Shown here piece after piece: positions 17,108 to 25,410 of a stretch of 64,000 nt of DNA (its first letter is position 1; each line of letters starts with the position of its first letter). Source of the stretch: JBDTVS01 sp040007095 (GTDB taxonomy: Bacteria; Acidobacteriota; Vicinamibacteria; Vicinamibacterales; CAVVIG01); contig JBDTVS010000105.1 of the NCBI GenBank assembly GCA_040007095.1, positions 24,865-88,864 on the forward strand, written 5' to 3'. The notes under the pieces are model-generated. The model saw only the letters and a list, made by a program, of their open reading frames with translations, did no database searches and was not told the DNA's origin. Position numbers and translations under genes: made by a program.

Positions 17108-19054
17108 TCATGGCCGCTTCCCCGATGATCGCCGGTCGAGTGACCGGTCGGGCAATGTCTGTGCGATCGCCAACGACGCCCAGCTCGTGCCGGCCGCGGA
17201 AATCCATTGATGCCGGCCGAACGGAAACCCGCTTTCGAAGTACCGCTGCACCGGAAAGGCGTGGGTCTTCACCAGCCAGGCGCCGTCCTGATACTGGCTT
17301 CCGAGCAGGAATGCGACACCCTTCCGATACGCCGCATCGGTCGGCGGGACACCGGCAACGTGCAAAGCGTAGAGCGAGAGTCCCGTCGCATAGGCGTCGG
17401 GCTCGGTGCGCGCGAACTGGGACCAGCCGCCCCCAGGTTCCTGCCGATTGCGCACCTCGGCGATGGCGGCTGCCACTCGAGGCCGCGGTGCGTCGGTCCA
17501 TGCAAGACCCATCAAACGCATGCCACGTTCTTCCGCCGACGTCGGCTCGGCGGCAAGCAGCCAGTCGCGCGCCCGTTGCAGACTCGCCGTCACCTCGTTC
17601 TTACGGCCGGGAATCGAATACGACTTCAACCCGCCGGCGGCAATCGCGGTGTGGCTGATCGTGCTGTACTCCGACGGCGGACGGTTGAGTCCATTCCCAA
17701 GCCAGCGGCCATCCGGCATCTGGCGAGCGACCAGCCAATGTGTCATTGTCGCCGTGATCGAGTCGAGCGGATGTCCCTCCGCCGCGAGCGCCATCTGCGC
17801 GTAGCCGGTGGTGAGCGCTTCCCCGCCGACCGCCGGATCGCCCAACATCATCCTCGGGGCGCTGCTCTTGAAAAACGACAGGATGTCGTCGAGGTTCTTG
17901 CGGGCGCGAGCCTCGTCGACCTCGATGCCCCTGCTCCTGACCGTGGCGGCAGTCAGGGCGGGCAGCGCGTTGTGATGGCAGGAGATGCAGTTCGTCTTCT
18001 CGCGGAACCCAGGGGCGGCGTCGAAGAGTCGTGCCACGCTTTTCGTGAGCGACATTCGCGGGTCGCCGATGCCGCCCTTCGCGGGGGGCGGGATCTCCTC
18101 GCGCCTCGGACCGGTGCCTCGTTTCGCACCGTGCTCCTCCAGCACCTGAATCTTGGCGCGGTCGCCGCTGTAAATCGCCCAGTCCAGCGGAGACTCGCCC
18201 TCCGTCGTACCAACGTTCGGATCGGCGCCGCGATCGAGCAGCAGTTTCAGCGTCTCGGCGCTCTCCGCTTCGGACGTGACCGCGGTCAGCAAAGGGGTTC
18301 TCCCGTACTGAGCGGGAGTGCTCGCGTTCACGTTTGCCCCGGACTCCATCGAACGGGTCAGCAACTCGACGCTGTGCCAGGTGGCCGTCGTGATCAGCAA
18401 GTCGGGGCTCGTGCCGAGCCCCTTGGTCATGAGGTAGTCAGTGGTCGGTCGATCGTAACGGGCAAATCCCACGCGCCGGGCCCCTGCAGAAAGGGCGCTC
18501 GGATCGAGCCCCTGCGCGACCAGAAAACGAACGACGTCGAGATCGGCGGATCGGATGGCCAGCGCCAGCGCCGTCGTGCCTGCCCGGTCCTGCGCGCGAA
18601 GATCCGCGCCACGGTCGAGCAACAGGCGCAGCAACTCCACCGTTCTCGGATAGCTCGCCGCCACGAGCAGCGGCGTCCGCTCGGTGTCCGACCGCGCGTT
18701 GACATTCGCGCCCCGCGCGACGAGAAGCCGGGCCTTCTCTACGTTGGGAACGGCCCACATCAATGCCGTCGTACCCGCGGGGCCGGCTCGATTCGGATCG
18801 GCGCCGTGTGCAAGAAGGATCTCCACCATCCGGACATCGCCGAACAATGTCGCGGCCATCACCGCCGGTACGCCGTCGGCATCCAGCAGGTTGGCATCCG
18901 CACCGTTGTCGATCAACCGTGCCACGTCGGCGGCACCTCCGCGTCGGATCGCCGCGAAGAGCGCGTCGCGACCGGGATCAGTCTGCCCCGACACCGACAC
19001 GACGAGCAGTCCGACGAGCGCCCATCGAAGCAACGGGAGTCTGGTTTTGCGCAT
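17108..19054 (-). CDS. Exported ankyrin-repeat protein with CxxCH motif and terpenoid-cyclase-like toroid
   Basis: This 648-residue protein has a signal peptide (MRKTRLPLLRWALVGLLVVS), then about nine ankyrin repeats (residues 30-330; for example NGADANLLDADGVPAVMAA, HGADPNRAGPAGTTALMWA). A short linker leads to NCISCHHNALPA (about residue 355), a CxxCH that could bind heme c, and then an alpha/alpha toroid with prenyltransferase/squalene-cyclase-type repeats (MPDGRWLGNG, QEPGGGWSQFARTEPDAYATG, YQDGAWLVKT). The cyclase catalytic DxDD is not seen, so an enzyme of hopene type is unlikely. The cytochrome gene ends 3 bases before this start, so the two form an operon, and a periplasmic redox or protein-binding role is likely (inference). 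Confidence 0.88.
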   Translation of the reverse strand: MRKTRLPLLRWALVGLLVVSVSGQTDPGRDALFAAIRRGGAADVARLIDNGADANLLDADGVPAVMAATLFGDVRMVEILLAHGADPNRAGPAGTTALMWAVPNVEKARLLVARGANVNARSDTERTPLLVAASYPRTVELLRLLLDRGADLRAQDRAGTTALALAIRSADLDVVRFLVAQGLDPSALSAGARRVGFARYDRPTTDYLMTKGLGTSPDLLITTATWHSVELLTRSMESGANVNASTPAQYGRTPLLTAVTSEAESAETLKLLLDRGADPNVGTTEGESPLDWAIYSGDRAKIQVLEEHGAKRGTGPRREEIPPPAKGGIGDPRMSLTKSVARLFDAAPGFREKTNCISCHHNALPALTAATVRSRGIEVDEARARKNLDDILSFFKSSAPRMMLGDPAVGGEALTTGYAQMALAAEGHPLDSITATMTHWLVARQMPDGRWLGNGLNRPPSEYSTISHTAIAAGGLKSYSIPGRKNEVTASLQRARDWLLAAEPTSAEERGMRLMGLAWTDAPRPRVAAAIAEVRNRQEPGGGWSQFARTEPDAYATGLSLYALHVAGVPPTDAAYRKGVAFLLGSQYQDGAWLVKTHAFPVQRYFESGFPFGRHQWISAAGTSWASLAIAQTLPDRSLDRRSSGKRP

Positions 19055-19057
19055 AGT

Positions 19058-20200
19058 TCACCGTCCGGGAGCAGGCTTGGCGAACCTGGCCGCGTCGACC
19101 GGGACATTCGGCTGCACTTCGGTCAGCTCGAAGGTTGACCGACCATCCAGCCAGGCCACCGTCCAGCGGAAAGGCATCTTGATTCCAGACACGTCCCGGT
19201 AATCCGCGTAGTCGGTTTGCGTGACAACGCGGCCGACCGGCGACTCGTTGAAGCGCACCAGGCGCACGAGCAAACCCGACTCCACGTCAAAACACAACGT
19301 GGCGGTTCCCCCTTGAGCGGTGGCGCCCTGGACGGGTTGGACTTCGCGATCGTTGATGACGATGCGTGCGCCGACTCGCCAATTGGTCAGCGCCTGCTTG
19401 ATCCGGGCCGGGAACAGCAACTCCGTCTCGAGCTTGACGCCGTCCAGTTCCTGTCCGGTCACAGACATCAGCGGCATCGGCCGCTCGGCTTCCGGCCCCG
19501 CGATCCACGCGGCGCGGCCGTCGAATGTCGTCGTGCTGACTCCCACGGGCGATCGGATGACGGTCGTGCGTTGCGCCGGCGCTCTGGCCACGATTTCCAG
19601 CGTGCGCTTCTCCACATCGTCGAATCCCAGGTATGAACCCTTGGCGACAAAGCTGGTGAAGCTGGCCACGCGCTGCGCCCCGCCGAGCGCTTGAAGATAC
19701 TTGTCGAGCACCTGATCGGCGGACGGTTGTCCCGGAGCCTGCGCGAAGGGCTCTCCTGGTTCGTCGGGTGGCGGGGTGCCGTACAGCAGGGCGAGGCTCG
19801 GCATGACGTTCGGGCGACGGGTTCCGCGATGGCAGGTGTTGCAGGTCACGACCTGGCGTCCACCGAAGCTGCTGCGATTGAGCGCCGACACCATCTGCAT
19901 CATGCGGCGCGACGTGCGCTTGAGGTCGTTGTCGTCGGCGTACTTGGCCCAGTTGCCGCCGCTTTCATCGACATGGCAGTCCGTGCAGTTCAGACCAAGG
20001 GACGCGGAAAAGAACCCCATGGTGCTCATGAACTGGTCCACGGGAATTCCCTTGAGCACCTGGATGTTCTTGAAGACCTCTTCCGCCATCGGCGGTTTCT
20101 GCTCTTGCCCCGCCTGGGCGCTCAGCAATGCCACGCACACCAGCCACACGGCCGCTGTCGTCCCGATGGCACCGAGCATTCTCCTGAATCCTGGCAGCAT
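19058..20200 (-). CDS. Photosynthetic reaction-centre-type cytochrome c (diheme, exported)
   Basis: The 380-residue protein has an N-terminal signal (GTTAAVWLVCVALLSAQAG) followed by the domain FKNIQVLKGIPVDQFMSTMG, typical of the reaction-centre cytochrome c subunit family that is widespread in non-phototrophic Acidobacteria. Two heme sites are visible: CTDCH (about residue 76) and CNTCH (about residue 119), with MMQMV between them providing possible axial Met. The rest (about 155-375) is an outer-membrane-lipoprotein-like beta domain (KYLQALGG, FDGRAAWI, YRDVSGIKMPFRW). It is followed three bases later by the ankyrin/CxxCH gene. An electron-transfer role in the periplasm is likely; photosynthesis is not implied. 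Confidence 0.88.
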   Translation of the reverse strand: MLPGFRRMLGAIGTTAAVWLVCVALLSAQAGQEQKPPMAEEVFKNIQVLKGIPVDQFMSTMGFFSASLGLNCTDCHVDESGGNWAKYADDNDLKRTSRRMMQMVSALNRSSFGGRQVVTCNTCHRGTRRPNVMPSLALLYGTPPPDEPGEPFAQAPGQPSADQVLDKYLQALGGAQRVASFTSFVAKGSYLGFDDVEKRTLEIVARAPAQRTTVIRSPVGVSTTTFDGRAAWIAGPEAERPMPLMSVTGQELDGVKLETELLFPARIKQALTNWRVGARIVINDREVQPVQGATAQGGTATLCFDVESGLLVRLVRFNESPVGRVVTQTDYADYRDVSGIKMPFRWTVAWLDGRSTFELTEVQPNVPVDAARFAKPAPGR

Positions 20201-20204
20201 GCAG

Positions 20205-20375
20205 CTATTTCCAACTCTCCATGGCCTTGCGCTGGAGCGAATCGGGGCCGAGTTCAGCCAATTCGATCCGGATCCCGTTCAGGTCGGTCACATTGGCGAG
20301 GACGGCGTGCGAGAACCCGCTGGGCGGTCCGGGCTCGGTGGCGGTCGCACCTCGCTTGGCGACAGGCGCGTACTT
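20205..20375 (-). pseudogene. C-terminal fragment of a VOC/glyoxalase-family protein
   Basis: Reading minus from about 20375 gives YAPVAKRGATATEPGPP, then SHAVLANVTDLNGIRIELAE and LGPDSLQRKAMESWK before a stop at 20205-20207. The sequence D-L-N-G-I-R-I-E-L matches the metal-ligand-bearing last strand of vicinal-oxygen-chelate proteins (usually DPDGNRIEL), and the tail is typical of them. No start codon or N-terminal half exists: the frame runs directly into the 3' end of the Trp-rich gene at 20381. It is a remnant left when that region was rearranged. Confidence 0.7.
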
Positions 20376-20380
20376 CGCTC

Positions 20381-21214
20381 TTACTTCCCTGCGACTGGCG
20401 GACTCGGCGGCTCCTTCGGCCGCGGTCCCATGCTGTAGTGCGACTGCATGATCGATTGGTTGTCGCAGTACGAGTCGAGGATCTCGGTGTCTGCCTGGAG
20501 GAGCAGGGGAATCTTGTTCGTCCATGGTTTTTCGTAGGCTTTGGGATCGTCGATGGTGACGGTGTCCTCCAGATGACCGAAGTCGACGCGCTTGAAGCGT
20601 TCGGTCACGTGCAGGGCGTCGCTATTCGGATAGGCCATGTTCGCACTCAGCCAGCCGGCATCACGAAATCCGATGCTCTCCACGACAAACTCGTCGCCTT
20701 CCCAGCGGCCCACCGAGTAGCCCAGCCAGGCCGGCTCGGTCTCGCTCAACTTCGGCAGCGGCCGCCCATCGGTGAAGATCTGGCGGAACGTATTGCCGAC
20801 GAACGACTCGTGCAGGAAGATCGTCATCGACGGCGTTTGCACAATCTTGAACGGGCTGCGGGTGTTCTGGCGAGGCACGCCCAGTGGGAGACAGTAGGTA
20901 TACGGATCGTCCACGTGACTGCGATCCCTGCGTCCCTTCTGAAGGGCGGCGGCCCACGGCGTCAGCTTGGGAGCGTCCTCGCCCTTCAGGCCTCGCGCAA
21001 GATCGTGGAAATAGAACATGTTCCCGACGTCCCAGATCCCACCGAGATCGGGGTGGCCATCCGGCAGCCGAGGCGCAGGAGCCGTCAGATTCGGCTCGCC
21101 GGTGGCGAGGCGCGGAATTCCCGGCGTCTTGCGATTCACCCATTGCGCTTCGAGGGCGCCGGACAGCAGCACCAGGGCCGAGATGGTGGCGAGTACGGTG
21201 CGTTGTGCCTTCAT
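20381..21214 (-). CDS. Secreted Trp-rich protein of the DUF6152-associated family, copy 2
   Basis: The ATG at 21214 has GGAGG nearby upstream and opens a signal peptide (MKAQRTVLATISALVLLSG), giving 277 residues. Family blocks are PDLGGIWDVGN, YCLPLGVPRQNTRSP, TFRQIFTDGRPLPK, LGYSVGRWEGDEFVVESIGF, DALHVTERFKRVDF and VTIDDPKAYEKPWT. The upstream DoxX frame reads into this gene without a stop, but the signal peptide and ribosome site argue for a separate start. Neighbours are the cytochrome/ankyrin pair downstream and the DoxX gene upstream on the same strand. Function unknown. Confidence 0.83.
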   Translation of the reverse strand: MKAQRTVLATISALVLLSGALEAQWVNRKTPGIPRLATGEPNLTAPAPRLPDGHPDLGGIWDVGNMFYFHDLARGLKGEDAPKLTPWAAALQKGRRDRSHVDDPYTYCLPLGVPRQNTRSPFKIVQTPSMTIFLHESFVGNTFRQIFTDGRPLPKLSETEPAWLGYSVGRWEGDEFVVESIGFRDAGWLSANMAYPNSDALHVTERFKRVDFGHLEDTVTIDDPKAYEKPWTNKIPLLLQADTEILDSYCDNQSIMQSHYSMGPRPKEPPSPPVAGK

Positions 21215-22048
21215 AGTCGATCCTCCACGTCGTTTACGCCGCCATAGGCCGTCGATACTCCACGCCCCGGGGCCCGCCGCCCACAGGAACAGGTAGAGGA
21301 AACAGAACAGAATCGACGCTTCCATACCGGCGAGTTGGAAGCTGGGCCAGAAACCCCGCGGCGCCCAGGAGCGGAAATACGCCACCGCCATCTCGCCGGA
21401 CAAAATGAACACGGTCGGCCGGGTGAAGAGGCCGAGGACGACGAGCGGCCCGCCGACGGTTTCGAGCAGCCCACCCAACCCGCGCATCGACATGATATCG
21501 CGATCGATCCGGCCGCCCCCGACGCCAAAGAACTTCTCCAGGCCATGCATGATGAACAGGCAGCCGGCCGCGATGCGGAGAATCCCCAGCGCGTACGGGG
21601 CCCAGCGGGAGTCGGCCGCCGCCTCGCTGTCCGGGCGGAGCAGCCGATCCAGGCTCCACGCGCCGCCGCCGGCCGCGGCCAGATAGAGAAAGAAGAAACA
21701 GTTGAGGAGGACCGGATCGCCGCCGTTGCGATGCGTGAACACACTGCGCTGGAGAGGGCCGACGAAAAACAACACCAGGTACATCACGGACAACAGGAAC
21801 GATACCCGCCGCGTGAAGAGACCGCACATGATGAGCAGCGCGGCTGGAAACGCAATCAGCTCGAGGATGCCCCCATACGACCACCTCGCCGCATCGCTTG
21901 CTTCCGGATAGCCGAACACCTGCTCCATGCCGTGCCGGAGCACGAGAAAACCGAAAACGAGTCTCGCAAGGCTCTGCAGATGGGGCGCCCACGTCCCGGG
22001 GAAGGAAATGGCTTCGGGAGACGGATGGACGGCGTGATGACGCGTCAC
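21215..22048 (-). CDS. Double DoxX-family membrane protein, open into the next gene
   Basis: A GTG start at 22048 opens two consecutive DoxX-type four-helix modules. Each has the signature LRHGMEQVFGYP / IMHGLEKFFGVGG, a GLFTR turn (MCGLFTRRVSF / VLGLFTRPTVF) and a closing WSLDRLL / WSIDGLW. The usual length of one DoxX protein is about 130-150 residues, so this is an internal duplication or fusion of 278 residues. No stop follows: the frame continues through RRKRRGGST into the signal peptide of the Trp-rich gene at 21214. Either the stop was lost (natural or assembly error) or a 555-residue product is made. DoxX proteins are often linked to redox and quinone-related membrane functions. Confidence 0.82.
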
Positions 22049-22082
22049 GGATGTTGAATTGTGCAGCTATCGTCGGTCGGCG

Positions 22083-22880
22083 CTACTTCGAAAAGACTTT
22101 CTTGTAGTCAGCCGCCTCCGTTGCCGAAGGAATCATCTCCATCAGATCGGTATTGGCCGGCATCAACCGGAGAACGAGCTTGTCGCGCGCCACCCACGGC
22201 TTGGTATACGCCTTCGGATCGTCGATCGTAACGGTCAGTTCCATCGTGTTCATGTCCACGCGGTGGTAGCGCTCCTCGACGCGCATCTCGTTGCTGTGCG
22301 GGTTGCCGGCGTTGTCGAGCCAGGTTTTCTCGTCCGTACCGTTTGATTGCACGACGAACGTGGAATCGTCCTCCCACTTCCCGACCGAGTAGCCGTACCA
22401 CCGCGGATCCGGATCCTTCGGCAGCTCCCGACCATCAGTCCAGACGACCCGCCATCTCTTCTCGAACATGTACAGCAGCAGCACCTGGTTCGGCGTCTGC
22501 ACGACCTGAAACGGCCGCAGTTCGAACAGGAGATTGCGCGGGAACCCGGTCGGATCGCCCATCGTCGACAGCGGATCGTTGATCTCCGCGATGGGAGCCA
22601 TTCTGACCCCGTCGCCGGCCTTGTGGTTCTTGCCGAGCGCCTCTCCCCACGGGGTCAGCGGTGACGGCGTGGCCCCCCGGGCTCCGATTCCGGCCCCACC
22701 GGCGTCCCAAATCCCACTGATATCTCGGCGAGGGGCCGGCGCCGCCGGCCCGGATGCCTGACCGCGGCCCTGACCCAAGCCGGCGTTGTTCCAGGGTTGC
22801 ATCTGCTGACCCCGCATGTCAGACGAGAGGGTCAACGCCGCAACGGCGGCCACAATCGGGGCGATGAAGCGCTTGGGCAT
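22083..22880 (-). CDS. Secreted Trp-rich protein of the DUF6152-associated family, copy 3
   Basis: The start at 22880 (MPKRFIAPIVAAVAALTL) has GGAGGA about ten bases upstream; the product has 265 residues with a signal peptide. A Gln/Gly/Pro-rich stretch precedes the family domain: RRDISGIWDAGG, PRNLLFELRPFQVVQTPNQ, RWRVVWTDGRELPKDPDPRW, YGYSVGKWEDDSTFVVQSNG, NEMRVEERYHRVDM and VTIDDPKAYTKPWVA. It lies directly downstream of a DUF6152 gene on the same strand, repeating the arrangement at 15.4-16.8 kb. Function unknown. Confidence 0.84.
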   Translation of the reverse strand: MPKRFIAPIVAAVAALTLSSDMRGQQMQPWNNAGLGQGRGQASGPAAPAPRRDISGIWDAGGAGIGARGATPSPLTPWGEALGKNHKAGDGVRMAPIAEINDPLSTMGDPTGFPRNLLFELRPFQVVQTPNQVLLLYMFEKRWRVVWTDGRELPKDPDPRWYGYSVGKWEDDSTFVVQSNGTDEKTWLDNAGNPHSNEMRVEERYHRVDMNTMELTVTIDDPKAYTKPWVARDKLVLRLMPANTDLMEMIPSATEAADYKKVFSK

Positions 22881-22932
22881 TCTTGAACGTCCTCCGCGTC
22901 TCGAGACGAACTTCGGCTGCTCCGATGTGGAA

Positions 22933-23343
22933 CTACTTGGCGGGCGCCGCAGGAGGCGCTTGCGGGGCCCCCGTGCCCAGGGTCTGGCCGTTGGGCAGCA
23001 CCACGTTCCTGAGTCGCCCGACAGGAGCACCGCCCTTGACGGGTTGCAGGGTCACCGTGACCTCGTCGCCGGCCTTGAAGGACGTGCGCGCCCAGCCGCG
23101 CGCGGTCATGTCGGTCGGATTGCTGACCTCGACCGCCCAGTTTCTCACTGTCCCCGTCTCGTCCTTGGCGTCGAACTTCAAGAAACAATGTGGGTTCGCC
23201 CAGATCCATTCCGTGACCGCGCCCTTCAGCGTGAGCTCTCGTGTCGTGTCGAAGCTCGCCGCCCCGTGATGGGCGGACAGCGGAACGAATGCGGCCCACA
23301 GGGCCAAAACACCCAGGAGAAGACCGAAGAATTTGTGCTTCAC
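22933..23343 (-). CDS. Secreted DUF6152 family protein, copy 3
   Basis: A GTG at 23343 preceded by GGGGG is favoured, in parallel with the GTG-AAG start of copy 2; an ATG lies ten codons upstream. The 136-residue protein has a signal (FFGLLLGVLALWAAFVPLS), AHHGAAS, EWIWANPHCFLKFDA, NWAVEVSNP and GDEVTVTLQPV, all DUF6152 features, and a Pro/Ala tail. The gap to the Trp-rich gene is about 50 bp, so the two are very probably one transcript. A signal-peptide protein paired with another signal-peptide protein suggests they work together outside the cytoplasm. Confidence 0.87.
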   Translation of the reverse strand: MKHKFFGLLLGVLALWAAFVPLSAHHGAASFDTTRELTLKGAVTEWIWANPHCFLKFDAKDETGTVRNWAVEVSNPTDMTARGWARTSFKAGDEVTVTLQPVKGGAPVGRLRNVVLPNGQTLGTGAPQAPPAAPAK

Positions 23344-23502
23344 AAGTGCCCCCATTTGTTGGGACTGGCCCAACAGGGCACACGTTAGGAGACTTGGCCG
23401 TGTCTGTCAACTGGGATTCGGGTCCAGCCCACACCGTAGAGTCTGGCGTGACACCGGGCATGCGAGACGCGCCACGGGCAAAGCGCGGCGCGCACTGTCA
23501 CG

Positions 23503-24504
23503 TCACGAATCCTGTTCCCGGGGCAGGAGATTCCAGAGGCCCTCGGGCGCACCGACGATGGTCACGATGTACACAAGTCCGAGCACGAGCAGCCAGCGCT
23601 GCGTGTAGGCGCTAATCAGGTTCTTCAGCAGCACGATCGCCGCGGCTCCAAGCGCGGGACCGACCAGGGTTCCAGGGCCACCGAGAGTCACCATCAGAAA
23701 GAGCTCCGACGACGCCGCCAGATCCATGTAGGTCGGGCTGACGAATCCGTTGTAGTACGCCCAGACGACGCCGGCGACACTGGCAAACACACCCGAGACC
23801 ACATAGGCGATGTAGCAGTGCAGCCAGGTATTGACGCCCAGGCTCTTCATCCGCGGTTCGTTCTCGCGAATCCCGCGGAGCGTATAGCCGAACGGCGAGC
23901 TGACGAAGAGGGCCATCGCGGCGCCGCACACCACGAGCACGACGAGCGCGACGTAATAGAACGGCACCGGGCCTGCACTGGACAATCCGATTTGGGTTTC
24001 GAGACGCGGAATGCCGGAGATGCCGTTGTCGCCGCCCGTCACCGGAATCCAACGGTAGCCCACGCCCCACAACACCATCCCCAATGCCAACGTGATCATC
24101 AGGAAGTACACGTCTCGTACATGAGAGACGATCAAGCCAAATGCCGCGCTGACCAGCGTACCGACGATGAGACCGCCGACGAGGCATACCCACAGGCTGG
24201 CGTGAACGCTGGTCGACAGGATCGCAATCGCGTACGCGGCGACGCCGAAAATGCCGGTGTGTCCGAGTGAAGGCAGCCCGGTATATCCCAACAGGATGTC
24301 GAGGCTCATCGCCAAAATGGCGAAGATGATCATTTGCGTCATCAGCCCCACCCAGTACGAGCTGACGGCGGCGGGCGCGGCAACAAGGCCGACGAGAAGC
24401 AGCAGCCGCCACAGATACCGCGCCGCCCATGGCGCAGGCGCGGCCGCCGTCGGAGCGCGCCGCATGGTCAAAGCCGGCGAGGCTCCTCCTTCAGATATGT
24501 CCAT
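23503..24504 (-). CDS. livM: Branched-chain amino acid ABC transporter permease LivM
   Basis: The 333-residue protein is a typical LivM inner-membrane permease with about nine to ten helices. LGYTGLPSLGHTGIFGVAAY and the ABC-docking loop GYTLRGIRENEPRMKSLGVN (about residues 210-230) are diagnostic. The start ATG at 24504 overlaps the LivH stop (TGATG), so translation is coupled; a GTG three bases earlier is the alternative. The ATPases LivG/LivF and the binding protein LivK are not downstream (the next gene is DUF6152), so they must lie elsewhere. Substrate could be amino acids, urea or other amides, as in many Liv-type systems. Confidence 0.93.
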   Translation of the reverse strand: MDISEGGASPALTMRRAPTAAAPAPWAARYLWRLLLLVGLVAAPAAVSSYWVGLMTQMIIFAILAMSLDILLGYTGLPSLGHTGIFGVAAYAIAILSTSVHASLWVCLVGGLIVGTLVSAAFGLIVSHVRDVYFLMITLALGMVLWGVGYRWIPVTGGDNGISGIPRLETQIGLSSAGPVPFYYVALVVLVVCGAAMALFVSSPFGYTLRGIRENEPRMKSLGVNTWLHCYIAYVVSGVFASVAGVVWAYYNGFVSPTYMDLAASSELFLMVTLGGPGTLVGPALGAAAIVLLKNLISAYTQRWLLVLGLVYIVTIVGAPEGLWNLLPREQDS

Positions 24505-25358
24505 CACGCCCTGCCATACAAACCCGTCGGCTTGACGGCGAGAACGATCACCATCGGCGCAAACAGCGTGAAGTAAGAGAGCTCGGGCACCAGCGCCTTG
24601 CCGAAGTTGTCCATCAGGCCGACGACAATGCTTCCGACGAGTGCGCCCTTGAGGCTGCCCATGCCCCCGACAATGACGACCACGAAGGCGAGCGGCAGGA
24701 GATCGAAATCGATGCCGGTGTACCCCCCGAGAATGGGACCGCCCATCACGCCGCCAAACGCCGCGAGTCCCGCGCCGGCCGCGAACACCAGACCCGACAG
24801 GAGCGTGACGTTGATGCCGGTGCCCCCCGCCATCTCGGGATCGTCGACGGCCGCGCGAAGTCTGGCCCCAATCAACGTCTTGTCGTTCAACAGCCAGAGC
24901 AGCCCGGCAACCGCCGCGGCCACGCCGATGACGAACAGACGATAGATCGGAAAGACGACCTGCGGCGTGGCGAGCGAGCCTTGAAGTCCGGCTGGATACG
25001 GCAACGTAAAGGGATCGCCGCCCCAGATCATGAACGCCGCGTCACGAAATACCAGCGCGAACCCCATCGTCAACATCATCTGGGCGAGGGGTCGAGCGGC
25101 AAACCGGCGAAGGAACAGCACCTCGACCGCGAATCCGACAGATGCCACCACCGCAATCGCGGCGACCGCAGCCGCCGCCATGCTGTGGTACCGGTTCACG
25201 ATGGTCGACGCAACATAGGCGCCGAGCATGTAGAACGACCCGTGAGCGATGTTGACGATCCGCATCACGCCGAAGACCAGCGTGAGGCCGCTTGCGATGA
25301 GGAACAGCAACGCCGCCGAAAAGAGACCGTTCAGCGTTTGCGTGATGAGATACGTCAT
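24504..25358 (-). CDS. livH: Branched-chain amino acid ABC transporter permease LivH
   Basis: This 284-residue inner-membrane permease has the LivH hallmarks GLTLVFGVMRIVNIAHGSFYMLG and GGTGINVTLLSGLVFAAGAG, and the EAA-like region around LRAAVDDPEMAGGTGIN (about 165-182). About eight helices are visible. It is coupled to livM by a TGATG overlap. Upstream, across a short hairpin, lie the GlcG/HbpS protein and the zinc alcohol dehydrogenase on the same strand, so the transporter may take up the substrate of that gene run. Confidence 0.93.
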   Translation of the reverse strand: MTYLITQTLNGLFSAALLFLIASGLTLVFGVMRIVNIAHGSFYMLGAYVASTIVNRYHSMAAAAVAAIAVVASVGFAVEVLFLRRFAARPLAQMMLTMGFALVFRDAAFMIWGGDPFTLPYPAGLQGSLATPQVVFPIYRLFVIGVAAAVAGLLWLLNDKTLIGARLRAAVDDPEMAGGTGINVTLLSGLVFAAGAGLAAFGGVMGGPILGGYTGIDFDLLPLAFVVVIVGGMGSLKGALVGSIVVGLMDNFGKALVPELSYFTLFAPMVIVLAVKPTGLYGRA

Positions 25359-25369
25359 CTCAGATCAAA

Positions 25370-25405
25370 GGGCAGGTGGGGCGGTCCTACCTGTCCCACC
25401 TGCCC
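25370..25405. terminator. Perfect hairpin between the GlcG-like gene and livH
   Basis: GGGCAGGTGGG (25370-25380) pairs perfectly with CCCACCTGCCC (25395-25405) around a 14-base loop. It lies 5 bases after the GlcG-like stop and 12 bases before the livH start on the minus strand. No T-run follows, so it could attenuate transcription or protect the upstream message rather than end it. Confidence 0.6.
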
Positions 25406-25410
25406 TATGT

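Noticed and set aside
17108..19054. Hopene cyclase activity for the ankyrin/toroid protein
   Set aside because: No catalytic DxDD motif and the domain is short; only the fold is shared.
17207..19138. Plus-strand open frame of about 640 codons across the ankyrin gene
   Set aside because: Antisense shadow; Arg/Gln-rich with no family features.
19058..20200. Evidence for photosynthesis from the reaction-centre-type cytochrome
   Set aside because: The family is common in non-phototrophic Acidobacteria and no pigment or reaction-centre gene is in the window.
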